Below are positions 17,315 through 25,731 of a DNA stretch of 64,000 nt, piece by piece. Under the pieces are notes generated by a model, which saw only the letters and a program-made list of their open reading frames with translations, was not told the origin of the DNA and ran no database searches. Within the stretch, counting starts at the first letter, position 1. The number at the start of each line of letters is the position of its first letter. Source of the stretch: Acidobacteriota bacterium (GTDB lineage: Bacteria > Acidobacteriota > Terriglobia > Terriglobales > Acidobacteriaceae); NCBI GenBank assembly GCA_003224905.1, contig QIAA01000041.1, positions 1-64,000 of the forward strand. The letters run 5' to 3'. The translations under genes were made by a program, and so were the position numbers.

Positions 17315-18981
17315 ACCTTGCTCAAGTACTGATGAATGAATTGCACAGCCACCGAACCCTCACCCACACCGGAGGCCACTCGCTTGATAGAACCGTGCCG
17401 CACATCGCCCACCGCAAAAATGCCGGCCACGTTGGTCTCGAGCAAAAACGGATCCCGATCGAGGGTCCATCTCTTGGGCCGCTGCCCGTCGCGCACCAGA
17501 TCGGGGCCGGTGAGGATAAATCCGCGTTCGTCGCGCTCGACCAGATCAGTCAGCCAATCTGTGCGCGGCAGTGCTCCAATGAAGATGAACATCGCGCTCG
17601 CCGGGACGCGCTCGATCTTGTTGGTATCAGAGCAGAGAACTGAAATCTCTTCGAGGTGAGATTCGCCATGTACTTCAGCCACACTAGCATGCGCCCACAA
17701 CTGAATGTTGGGTGTCCGCTGAATCTGGTCAATCAAATATTGCGACATGGTGTTAGCGAGCGAGCTCCCGCGTACCAACATGACGACTCGATCTGCGTAT
17801 TTGGCGAAGTTCATCGCAGCTTGTCCCGCGGAATTCGCGCCGCCGACCACGTAGATCACTTCGCCCTTGCAGGACAACGCTTCTGTCGTACCGCCTCCGT
17901 AATAAACTCCAGCACCTTGCAGCCTGTCGACGCCCGGGGCATCAAGACGACGCCACTGAACTCCGGTGGCAATCATCAATGCGTGACATGAGACTTCGCT
18001 GTCATCTGCCAGCTTGAGAATCCGGTAAGGTCCCTCGATTCGCACGGCAACAACTTCTTGCGGAGCGAGAATCTCTACTCCGAAACGCCGCGCCTGCACT
18101 ACCGCGCGCCGCGCCAGATCGCCGCCACTCAAGCCGGTGGGAAAACCGAGATAGTTCTCAATGCGCGAGCTCATCCCGGCTTGTCCACCCGGCGCCTGCC
18201 GCTCAATGATCACTGTGTGCAACCCTTCCGACGCGCCGTATACCGCAGCCGCCAAGCCTGCCGGGCCTCCACCCACAATCGCAAGATCGTAAAAGTCAGT
18301 CTGCGCGCGGGTGCGCAAGCCGACTTTTTGCGCGACCTGCGAAGGCAAGCTTTCCAGGAGTTTAGTGCCATCCGGAAACAGGACCACGGGAAGATTAGAG
18401 GCCTCCGGCCCCAATATCTCCAGCAGACGCTTGGTCTCGGGGTCATTGGCGGAAAGCTCAACGTCAATCCACTGATAGGGAACATGGTTGCGCGCCAGGA
18501 AATCCCGCAGTTCGTAGGACCGCGGCGACCACCGGGTGCCTAACACTCGAATACCTTCGAACACCGGACGATAGGACGCCTGCCAATCATCGAGCAAATC
18601 ATCCAATTGAGGATATAAACGCTCTGCGGGTGGATCCCACGGTTTCAAAAAAAAGTAATTTATATTCGCATCATTGATTGCGCTGATCGCGGCATTTGTG
18701 TCCGCGTAGGCGGTGAGCAAGGCGCGCTTCGCATCGGGATATATACGCATGGCCTCCTGCAGAAATTGCACTCCATCCATGCGCGGCATGCGCTGGTCAG
18801 CAAGCAACAACGCCACACTGTCGTTGCGAACTTTCAACTGCTTGAGAATGTCGAGCGCGCTCTCGGGAGAATCGCTTCCCATCACCCGATATTCGGCCCC
18901 GTATTGCGACCGCAAATCCCGCTCAATAGCTCGCAAGACATCCGAATCGTCATCCACGCTCAACAATACTGGCTTAGGCAT
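17311..18981 (-). CDS. Fused response regulator / thioredoxin-like / thioredoxin-reductase-like flavoprotein
   Basis: About 556 residues from ATG 18981. Domain order: receiver (VLLSVDDD; phospho-Asp in LLLADQRMPRMDG; LLTAYAD; FLKPWDPP), a glutaredoxin/thioredoxin-like segment at ~145-225 (VLGTRWSPRSYELRDFLARN) without a CxxC, then a two-domain FAD/NADPH reductase (DLAIVGGGPAGLAAAVYGAS, SSRIENYLGFPTGLSGGDLA, VIYVVGGANSAGQAAMNFAK, GIFAVGDVRHGSIKRV). At the position of the thioredoxin-reductase CxxC (VYYGGGTTEALSCKG) only one Cys remains, so disulfide reduction in the standard way is doubtful. It is probably a flavin- or redox-sensing output protein of the downstream kinase. Confidence 0.92.
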   Translation of the reverse strand: MPKPVLLSVDDDSDVLRAIERDLRSQYGAEYRVMGSDSPESALDILKQLKVRNDSVALLLADQRMPRMDGVQFLQEAMRIYPDAKRALLTAYADTNAAISAINDANINYFFLKPWDPPAERLYPQLDDLLDDWQASYRPVFEGIRVLGTRWSPRSYELRDFLARNHVPYQWIDVELSANDPETKRLLEILGPEASNLPVVLFPDGTKLLESLPSQVAQKVGLRTRAQTDFYDLAIVGGGPAGLAAAVYGASEGLHTVIIERQAPGGQAGMSSRIENYLGFPTGLSGGDLARRAVVQARRFGVEILAPQEVVAVRIEGPYRILKLADDSEVSCHALMIATGVQWRRLDAPGVDRLQGAGVYYGGGTTEALSCKGEVIYVVGGANSAGQAAMNFAKYADRVVMLVRGSSLANTMSQYLIDQIQRTPNIQLWAHASVAEVHGESHLEEISVLCSDTNKIERVPASAMFIFIGALPRTDWLTDLVERDERGFILTGPDLVRDGQRPKRWTLDRDPFLLETNVAGIFAVGDVRHGSIKRVASGVGEGSVAVQFIHQYLSKV

Positions 18982-19208
18982 ACTCGCTCTCACTTATTGT
19001 TGCAACAAAACACAGCTCTCCTGATTCAAGCAGGTGTGCTGTTCTAGCTTAGATACAGAAACTTGCGGTTGGTCGCGAATAGATTCGCCTCCACGGTGCG
19101 ATTCCCGTCTGTGCGCATGAAGTTGTTTTTTGCGGTCTGGCCTCAGCAGAGATTTCGGGCCATACAGTTCGATTGTGCCTACTAATGTGGAGAACAGTGG
19201 AACTTGAT

Positions 19209-20063
19209 CTATTTCGCCTGGGTGGGAGCAATGATGATCGAGCTCGGTTTATCAGATATACACGCGGCGCAGCATCTCGGCGGCGCTCTCGTCGAGTAAT
19301 TCGGCGCGCGAACCTCTTCGAAACGTGCCAGCAAATCATCCATGCGAATCCGCTGCTTTTCAGCACCGTGGAAGTCCTGAATGATGCGGCCTCTGTGCAT
19401 CATGACTAGGCGGTCGCCGAGGTAGGCGGCCTGCTGCATGGAGTGGGTCACCATAAGTGTCGTCAGCTTGTCACGCCTGATAATAGTATCGGTGAGCGCA
19501 GTTACCTGGTCTGCGCTCTTCGGGTCAAGTGCTGCGGTGTGCTCGTCCAGTAGCAGGACTTCCGGGTGCAGCCAGGTCGCCATGAGCAAAGTTAATGCCT
19601 GCCGCTGGCCCCCTGAAAGCGAACCAATTGGATTTTTCAGGCGATCTTCAAGACCCATGTTTAGCTGGCTTACACGATCACGCAATTGGCTGACCAGGTG
19701 TTTCCGCAACGGCCAGCCAAGCCGCCGCGGTTTCCCGCGATATGCAGCAAGCGCCAAGTTCTCTGCTATGGACATGTTTGCCGCTGTACCGCTGAATGGA
19801 TTTTGAAAGACGCGGCCGATGAGCTTCGCCCGCTTGTGCTCGGGCCACTTGGTGATGTCCGCGCCCGCGAGGAAAATTGCGCCAGAATCGAGGCAAAACG
19901 AACCGGCCACAGCATTGAGCAAGGTGGATTTTCCCGAACCGTTGGTGCCAATGATGACCACAAACGATCCATCATTCACCGTCAGGTTTACCGCCTGCAG
20001 TGCAAGCAGCTCGTTGGGCGTGCCAGGATTGAATGTTTTGCTGGCCGCACGAATTTCAAGCAT
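19209..20063 (-). CDS. ABC transporter ATP-binding protein (partner of pfam04392-type importer), C-terminal frameshift
   Basis: The ATPase of the importer encoded just upstream; its ATG overlaps the permease stop by 8 bases. Walker A is [20 protein letters not shown], the signature is IGSLSGGQRQALTLLM, Walker B is EVLLLDEHTAALDP and the switch is VTHSMQQAA. From about residue 252 the reading frame (APNYSTRAPPRCC) is unlike the family. A one-base shift at GCGCGCC restores AELLDESAAEMLRRVYI with a stop at 19252, the family's normal C-terminus. The shift is either an assembly error or a recent mutation; the ATPase core is intact. Confidence 0.9.
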   Translation of the reverse strand: MLEIRAASKTFNPGTPNELLALQAVNLTVNDGSFVVIIGTNGSGKSTLLNAVAGSFCLDSGAIFLAGADITKWPEHKRAKLIGRVFQNPFSGTAANMSIAENLALAAYRGKPRRLGWPLRKHLVSQLRDRVSQLNMGLEDRLKNPIGSLSGGQRQALTLLMATWLHPEVLLLDEHTAALDPKSADQVTALTDTIIRRDKLTTLMVTHSMQQAAYLGDRLVMMHRGRIIQDFHGAEKQRIRMDDLLARFEEVRAPNYSTRAPPRCCAACISDKPSSIIIAPTQAK

Positions 20064-20991
20064 GGGATGATTGGAGCTTGAGGATGTTAAGTTTTTTTAG
20101 GAGCCCGGGGGCTATCAGGGCCAAGAACACGAACAGTGCGGTGACAAGTTTCAGATCATTGGGATTCAAGCCCAAGCGCAATGCGATTGCCACCAGGAGC
20201 CGGAAGAGAACTGAGCCCATCACTGCGCCGGTGATGCTAAGCCCGAGCTGCCTTGTGCCCACCAATGCCTCACCGATAATGACGCTGGCCAATCCCCATA
20301 CCACCATGCCGATTCCCATCTGCACATCGGAGAAACCCTGATATTGCGCAATAAAGGCTCCCGCTAAGGCGATAAGGCCGTTAGAAAGCCCCAGCCCAAG
20401 GATGATCATGTTTTCATCATTCACTCCCAGCGCGCGGACCATTTCGTTGTTGTCCCCGGTGGCGCGCATTGCGGTTCCAAGATTTGTTTGGAAGAAGACG
20501 TACATGACGCAACCCGCCAGCACGATAAACAAAAACGAAGCCACCAGAAGCGACGCTTCCAGAGCAGTGATATCCCACCCCATCACATTCAAATTATGGA
20601 CACGCGCCAGTGCTATGCCCAATCGCTCAGCGTAGGTCGATAGGGTGGAAGATCCCAGCACCGAAATGTTGCTTCTGCCCATAATGTGCAGGTTGATGGA
20701 GTACAAACCTGTCATCACCAGAATCCCGGCAAGCAAGCCATTAATTTTGAATTTTGTCGCCAGGGTTCCCGTCAAGGTGCCTGCAAGAAAGCCACCTGCA
20801 AAAGCAGCAGACGTCGCCAGCACCGGATTCACGTTATGAAGGAGGAGCATGGCAGCCAAGGCGGCACCAAGTGTGCTCGATCCGTCGGCAGTGATATCGG
20901 GAAAGGCAAAAATTCGGAAGCTGATAAAGACGCCAAGCGCGACCAACGAAAAGATGAATCCCAGCGTGAGCGCTCCCAGCAGAAGACTCAT
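20056..20991 (-). CDS. ABC transporter permease (BPD_transp_2, pfam02653 type)
   Basis: An inner-membrane permease of ~311 residues. The ATG at 20991 overlaps the upstream STAS-protein stop (ATGA). It has about nine hydrophobic segments (LTLGFIFSLVALGVFISFRI, DITADGSSTLGAALAAMLLL, GGFLAGTLTGTLATKFKING, IVLAGCVMYVFF, GMVVWGLASVIIGEALVGTR). The loops resemble those of LivH-like permeases paired with pfam04392 binding proteins, often annotated as aromatic amino-acid transporters. The true ligand cannot be read from sequence. Confidence 0.93.
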   Translation of the reverse strand: MSLLLGALTLGFIFSLVALGVFISFRIFAFPDITADGSSTLGAALAAMLLLHNVNPVLATSAAFAGGFLAGTLTGTLATKFKINGLLAGILVMTGLYSINLHIMGRSNISVLGSSTLSTYAERLGIALARVHNLNVMGWDITALEASLLVASFLFIVLAGCVMYVFFQTNLGTAMRATGDNNEMVRALGVNDENMIILGLGLSNGLIALAGAFIAQYQGFSDVQMGIGMVVWGLASVIIGEALVGTRQLGLSITGAVMGSVLFRLLVAIALRLGLNPNDLKLVTALFVFLALIAPGLLKKLNILKLQSSHA

Positions 20992-22298
20992 GCCTGGGCC
21001 CCTTCTTCCTTTATTTTGGAAATCGGCGAGAGCCAGCATGCGCCACGAACAAGTTCGCTTTGTCCGCCGCCGGACAAGGCTCGATCGTCGCTTAACAAGT
21101 GAAGAATCCCTTCCAGCACTTGCCCTTCAAAGAGCGCTTTGATTGAGGCCCTCAAGTCAATTTGCCCCCTCTGCACAGGACGATAAGAGAACGCGGCTGC
21201 ATGGAAATGCCCGGCCACTGCGAACTCCGAACTCGAAGCGTTCGAAAACGGACGAATTACAGGTGCCAGAGCCTCAGCACTCCCGCGCACAGCAATACCA
21301 GCTAAAAGGACCACGCTTTTCGCGTAGGCCCGTTCCGCTGTGAAGCTGAGCCAATCGCGAATCCGGGGAAAGTTGAAAGCATTAGGTTCGGAAGCGGCGA
21401 GAACCGGCGAGCGGCGCAAGGCGGCTCCGATCAATCCGGCCGACTCCGCGATCATGACAATGCCGATTTGCTGAGCATTGGAGAGTTCCAGGCATGACTC
21501 AAGCAATAGACTAAGCGCCACAGGCTCACTGCTCTTCTTTGCCTCAAATCGGATCAAGCTGCTGAATGGTTGCGGATTCGTGCCATGGCAAGCGATGCCA
21601 TAGCAGACCTGAACTTCTGGAAGGTTTGTCCCGCCGGCAACCAGAAAATCTGGAACATTCGTTCCATCTGTCGGCAGGTAGGCGACCGCCCCGCCCGCGG
21701 CGATGAATTCTCCGAAACGTCCCCGGCACTCCTCAAAATGCTCGCCCAGTGCTCCTAGTCCGATCGCGAAAGCCGAGTCAGAGAATTGCATCGTGCGGCA
21801 ATGCTCTATCCCGAATCCGCAGCGTTCGAGCAGGGTGGCATCGCCCAATCGGCAGCACTCTAGTTTCGACTCCGGCGCGAGTGAATAGACGTCGTATATG
21901 ACTCCGGAACGCTCAGTCTGCGTGATTGATGTTGCGGCTGGCTCTTCAACGGTGGAACTCTTCCTAGCCTCATCTGTTGGCAATGATTCCGGCGGTGCCT
22001 TCTCGACAAGCACATCTTCCAGCTTCGACAGCTGGATAACTTTCAGGACGTTGCGCGAACAGTTCGAGATTGCGAACGATCCCTGAATGCTCTTCAAATC
22101 CTTGTAAAGCCTTACCAGCGTGCCGATCCCCGCTGAGCTTAAGAAGGCCACTTGCGAAAGGTCTAACTGAATATGGTGCGAGCCTTGCCGGATTTCTTGA
22201 TCAACAGCTGCGGCAAGATGATCAGCCCAATAGCTGTCGACGCGTCCTTCGACCTTAAGTTCGACCGTTTCGCCGCAGAGTTGTTTGGTAATTTGCAT
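20988..22298 (-). CDS. STAS-domain protein with uncharacterised C-terminal region, within ABC importer operon
   Basis: A 436-residue protein. Residues 1-105 form a STAS (anti-sigma-factor-antagonist-like) domain: VEGRVDSYWADHLAAAV and IQLDLSQVAFLSSAGIGTLV, where Ser55 aligns with the SpoIIAA phosphoserine. A linker rich in Pro, Ser, Glu and Thr follows, then ~300 residues of a domain not recognised (LGDATLLERCGFGIEHCRTM, GGAVAYLPTDGTN, QVCYGIACHG, FRIAESAG-like segments). No signal peptide or transmembrane helix is seen, so it is cytoplasmic. It lies between the binding-protein gene (26 bases away) and the permease (4-base overlap), implying a regulatory role in transport or in a partner-switching pathway. 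Confidence 0.85.
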   Translation of the reverse strand: MQITKQLCGETVELKVEGRVDSYWADHLAAAVDQEIRQGSHHIQLDLSQVAFLSSAGIGTLVRLYKDLKSIQGSFAISNCSRNVLKVIQLSKLEDVLVEKAPPESLPTDEARKSSTVEEPAATSITQTERSGVIYDVYSLAPESKLECCRLGDATLLERCGFGIEHCRTMQFSDSAFAIGLGALGEHFEECRGRFGEFIAAGGAVAYLPTDGTNVPDFLVAGGTNLPEVQVCYGIACHGTNPQPFSSLIRFEAKKSSEPVALSLLLESCLELSNAQQIGIVMIAESAGLIGAALRRSPVLAASEPNAFNFPRIRDWLSFTAERAYAKSVVLLAGIAVRGSAEALAPVIRPFSNASSSEFAVAGHFHAAAFSYRPVQRGQIDLRASIKALFEGQVLEGILHLLSDDRALSGGGQSELVRGACWLSPISKIKEEGAQA

Positions 22299-22324
22299 TT
22301 CTCTTACTTTGGGCCATTACCTTG

Positions 22325-23389
22325 TCATTTGGCCTGCCCGACAACCGTCTGGTTGTGAATCCCCGTTTCGTCTACGACGACGTTTGCGCGACGAAGAATA
22401 TCATCTGGAATCCGCCACTGCTGCTTGAGACCCTTCAGCGCCGCCGTGTTTACGACGAAATGAATAGGGATTTCGTTCCGGACCGGTATCTGAGTCGGAT
22501 CGGAGCCCCGCAAAATTCGCGAGGCCAATTCTCCCGTTTGTTTCCCGATCTGGTAAAAATCAGCACCGTAATCGAACAAGGTCCCGCGATCAGGTCTACC
22601 TGGTGTGATACTGAACACCGGAATAAGGGCTCTCCGCCCGACTAAAACCACTGAGTCGGCGGCAACACTGACTGTCACATCGCCGCCTATCCATAACGCC
22701 TCTGCTCCTCGGGCAACCAGTGAGTCTTCGGCTTCGAGCACGGAATTTGAATTCTCGACATTGGCCTCGAGTACCCCAATACTCCATCCTTGGCAAACCT
22801 CGCGCGCTTTCTCGACAAAGGCCCGCGAATTAGCTTCAGCCGGATTCCAGGCTACGCCCACTCTCTTTAGGCTTGGGAACATCTCCCGCGCGATTCGGAA
22901 AGCATCTTGTACTGGAAGAAAACTGCCAATGCCCACCAAGTTGGGCGGGTGATTCAGTGGATTGTTGCGACTGATCCCCACCCCTGCCACCACCGGATCG
23001 GCAACCAGGCCGAACACTTGAACCGTCTTGCCGTTGCGGTTCGCATTCGCAACTGCTTGCAACGACAAGGTGCTCATCGTAAGCAACAAGTCATAACGGG
23101 CATTGACCATTTCCTTGGCGATGGAATTCCCGACAGAAATATCGCCTTGCGCGTTGAACATGTTTATCGCGATTGTTTTGCCGTCAATGAATCCGTTCTC
23201 GGCCAAGCCGTCTATGGCGCCCCGAGTGCCCTCGTCCAGCAGCATTGTCGAAGCATGCTGAAGAAGTCCGATGTGCGGCACGCTCCGGGCTTCGGCTTTT
23301 CGCCGTCCAAGATCGGAAAGGAGCAGCGCCGCAGAAGCTGAAATGATCAGGGCGAGACCCAAAAATAGACGCTTGACAACAAACCTCAT
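22325..23389 (-). CDS. ABC transporter substrate-binding protein (ABC_sub_bind, pfam04392)
   Basis: A 354-residue exported protein with N-terminal signal anchor MRFVVKRLFLGLALIISASA. It has the alternating lobes of the family: HIGLLQHASTMLLDEGTRGA, IDGLAENGFIDGKTIAINMF, RYDLLLTMSTLSLQAVANAN, FGLVADPVVAGVG, RVGVAWNPAEANSRAFVEKA, AEALWIGGDVTVSVA, GTLFDYGADFYQIGKQTGEL. It is the first gene of a four-gene importer operon reading leftwards (binding protein, STAS, permease, ATPase). Relatives bind tryptophan, tyrosine or other small organics; the substrate here is unknown. Confidence 0.93.
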   Translation of the reverse strand: MRFVVKRLFLGLALIISASAALLLSDLGRRKAEARSVPHIGLLQHASTMLLDEGTRGAIDGLAENGFIDGKTIAINMFNAQGDISVGNSIAKEMVNARYDLLLTMSTLSLQAVANANRNGKTVQVFGLVADPVVAGVGISRNNPLNHPPNLVGIGSFLPVQDAFRIAREMFPSLKRVGVAWNPAEANSRAFVEKAREVCQGWSIGVLEANVENSNSVLEAEDSLVARGAEALWIGGDVTVSVAADSVVLVGRRALIPVFSITPGRPDRGTLFDYGADFYQIGKQTGELASRILRGSDPTQIPVRNEIPIHFVVNTAALKGLKQQWRIPDDILRRANVVVDETGIHNQTVVGQAK

Positions 23390-23623
23390 CTGCCGACCAT
23401 GCCAAGAAAACGTTAGAGTTCGGGCGTAGAGTCTACCACCGTCGTGTGGTGAGTTGCAGATCGTAGGAAAACAACTGACTGCTCAGTAGGGACGTTGGCT
23501 GCTTGGTTAATTCGAGTTGTTCTGGTCGGATGACGGGGCTCTGACTCGCCGATTATTCGACCGTAACCTCGGTTTTCGCTCCTCTAAAGGCGGGCACTCG
23601 TGGTTCTTGCCTTGTCAAACACA

Positions 23624-23947
23624 TTACTTCTTCTTCGCCGTTGCCGTTCTCGGAGCCACGTACGGCTCTTTGTCCGCTGGAAAGTTCGCGCTCAGGTACT
23701 CAATGAACGTATCTCGATCGCCGGGGTCGACGACAGCGCCCCACTTAATCATCTTGTCTACTTCTTTCGTCCACGCGGCCTTCGCCAACCGTTGCTGTAC
23801 TATGATGCCCGAGTCGTGGCATTCCAAGCATGCTGTCTTCATCTTTGCCTGCCCCGGTCCCGGGGGCAAATCGGCAGATTGTGCGCGTAAGCCAGGGAGG
23901 CATGTGAGCGCCAGTAGTAAAGTGAGGGATAGATTAAGGCTGGACAT
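23624..23947 (-). CDS. Small periplasmic c-type cytochrome, partner of the sulfite oxidase
   Basis: About 107 residues from ATG 23947, overlapping the sulfite-oxidase stop by 14 bases. The signal peptide is MSSLNLSLTLLLALTCLPGL, then RAQSA. One haem-binding motif, CLECH, lies in KMKTACLECHDSGIIVQQRL. A C-terminal Met ligand candidate is in VDKMIKWGAVV. It resembles cytochrome subunits of SorAB-type sulfite:cytochrome c oxidoreductases and presumably takes electrons from the molybdenum enzyme. The C-terminal tail is lysine-rich. Confidence 0.85.
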   Translation of the reverse strand: MSSLNLSLTLLLALTCLPGLRAQSADLPPGPGQAKMKTACLECHDSGIIVQQRLAKAAWTKEVDKMIKWGAVVDPGDRDTFIEYLSANFPADKEPYVAPRTATAKKK

Positions 23948-25097
23948 GGATTTGCACGCGGTCAACGATGTTGATGAGATATCCGCTCGGGTTCCACTGC
24001 ACCGAATCTGGCTGCACGCGCCCTTGGGTATCGGTCGCGCGGGACATGATCGTGTAAGCGCCCGGCTTAGGCGCGTTCCAGGAGCGGCTCCAAAGGCGCC
24101 AGGCGTAGTGTGACTGTTCCTTACCAAGCCGCGCGGGCTGCCAGGTTACGCCCGAGTCGGTCGAGACCTCCACCTTCGCGATATCTGCTTCACCCGCCCA
24201 GGCCACGCCCTGAACTTGGATGACGCGGGACTTCACACTCGCACTGTCACGCGGGCTCGCTATTAGGGATTTCACGTTCAAGGCTGTCGCTGGATGAGTA
24301 TTCTCTACTTTCACAGCCTCGCCGGCCTTGACCGGCTGGTTCGGCATGCGATACCCCGGACTCATGAAGTTGCCCTCGAATTCTTTGTCCAGCACCTTGA
24401 TCTCCGTTAGCCACTTGCAAGAGGCTGCGCCGATCCATCCCGGGACCAGCGCACGCGCCGGAAACCCATGATGCTTCGTCAATGCCGCTCCATTCATTTC
24501 CAGGGCTACCAGCGTGTCTCCATCGGTGGCTTTCTCAATCGGAATGCTGCGGATAAACCGCGGCACTTTCCCCGGTACTTCGTCCAGCCCGCGGAACATC
24601 ACATGCTTGCCTGTCGGCCTTACCTCGGCGCGCTCCAGCAGATAGCGCAGGCGTGGCCCGGTGAAACGCGCAGTTCCAACCGCACCCTTTTCCCATTGCA
24701 CGCCCGGCACATGCGGAATGGCGTACGCCCGCCCGTTCCCGGCGCATTCCAAGGTGTTGATCACGGTGTGCTGCTCCATTTTCCTCAGCTCCGCGAGGGT
24801 GAGTGTCAGCCGCTTCTCCACCTCTCCACCTATGCTGAGCCGCCACTCTCCCGGGTCTAAGGTGCTGGGCTCGTGCATGTGATTCCGGACGAAGAAATGT
24901 TCCACCGGCGTGATAAACGAGTTTGCGTATTCGACTGGCATTTCCAGATCGAGAAACCGGAGAGACCGCACGATCATTCCGTCCTTGTCCGGAATCGCGG
25001 GGCCCTCGTCAGATCCCCAGCTGGGCAGCGGACGAACCGCTCCGACAACCCCTAGAGCGGCCGAAGCGCCCAGTACGAACTCGCGTCGTGAAAGCAT
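23934..25097 (-). CDS. Sulfite oxidase-type molybdenum enzyme, Tat-exported (SorA/SoxC-like)
   Basis: About 387 residues from ATG 25097 (a start 14 codons upstream is possible). The Tat signal is LSRREFVLGASAALGVVGAV. The molybdopterin domain holds FFVRNHMHEP and VINTLECAGNGRAY, whose Cys is the expected molybdenum ligand. KHHGFPARALVPGWIGAASC and KWLTEIKVLD follow. The C-terminal Mo-co dimerisation domain has VQGVAWAGEADIAKVEVSTD and SWNAPKPGAYTIMSRATD. It probably oxidises sulfite (or another small sulfur or carbon substrate) in the periplasm and reduces the adjacent cytochrome. YedY-like function is less likely given length and dimerisation domain. Confidence 0.92.
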   Translation of the reverse strand: MLSRREFVLGASAALGVVGAVRPLPSWGSDEGPAIPDKDGMIVRSLRFLDLEMPVEYANSFITPVEHFFVRNHMHEPSTLDPGEWRLSIGGEVEKRLTLTLAELRKMEQHTVINTLECAGNGRAYAIPHVPGVQWEKGAVGTARFTGPRLRYLLERAEVRPTGKHVMFRGLDEVPGKVPRFIRSIPIEKATDGDTLVALEMNGAALTKHHGFPARALVPGWIGAASCKWLTEIKVLDKEFEGNFMSPGYRMPNQPVKAGEAVKVENTHPATALNVKSLIASPRDSASVKSRVIQVQGVAWAGEADIAKVEVSTDSGVTWQPARLGKEQSHYAWRLWSRSWNAPKPGAYTIMSRATDTQGRVQPDSVQWNPSGYLINIVDRVQIHVQP

Positions 25098-25731
25098 TTT
25101 GTTGTCAAGGGTGGCTTCGCTAGTCGGAGCGCATCTCATTTTTGCCGAAGCCGAAGTCGTTTTCGCGCTTTAACACTGACTACCGCGCCTTGCGCAACTC
25201 ATTCGTCGCTTATTTGCCGTGCGAGGTGATTCTTTGTTGCGTACGGGTAAGGCATGCTCGATTGTTTCACGCGAATTTTACTCCTCTTGTACATGAAGCA
25301 GTCCAGGTCAGCGGTAGTTGGGACTGACGAGGAAGTGGCGGTCGCGTGCCGATTGCCGGAAACGTTGGCGTTTCCACGCGGACGATCATTGGATGAACCT
25401 CCGCCGCAGCCTGTGATAACCAAGACCCAATGTCGCTCTACCTTAGCTCGCCGCTTTCGAGCGCGGTGGTTCTGGCCATGGCGTCCGATGCATTTCAAAT
25501 CTTTGTGTTTCCGCTGTTTGCTCACGGCGTTTTATCTCCCGCTGATGATGCGCTTGATATTGCGGTCGCAGCCATGTTGATCGCATGCTCTTAACCGGGT
25601 AACGAAAACAAGCTTTCCACGGTACCGATGAGCTCCTTTTGATCCGTTCCTTTTGATCCGCTCCTTTCGTGGCTATCGGAAACGTTCAACGGGGCGACAT
25701 CTCCGATTTCGTGCTCGGAATGCAGCCTAGT
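25098..25731. other. Intergenic stretch with a possible lipoprotein remnant
   Basis: About 630 bases without a convincing gene. On the minus strand near 25310-25440 a frame reads VLVITGCGGGSSNDRPRGNA and NVSGNRHATATSSS, which resembles the lipobox and first strand of acidobacterial GCGGGSS lipoproteins. It has no matching signal peptide upstream and soon loses similarity. A short tandem repeat lies at 25633-25667. Confidence 0.35.
25633..25667. repeat. 14-bp tandem repeat, 2.5 units
   Basis: Units CTCCTTTTGATCCG, TTCCTTTTGATCCG and the partial CTCCTTT lie in tandem, ~65 bases after the 3' end of the TonB-dependent receptor gene. Confidence 0.7.

Noticed and set aside
25254..25580. 108-codon + strand frame in the gap before the receptor
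   Set aside because: No signal, no recognised domain, no ribosome-binding site.
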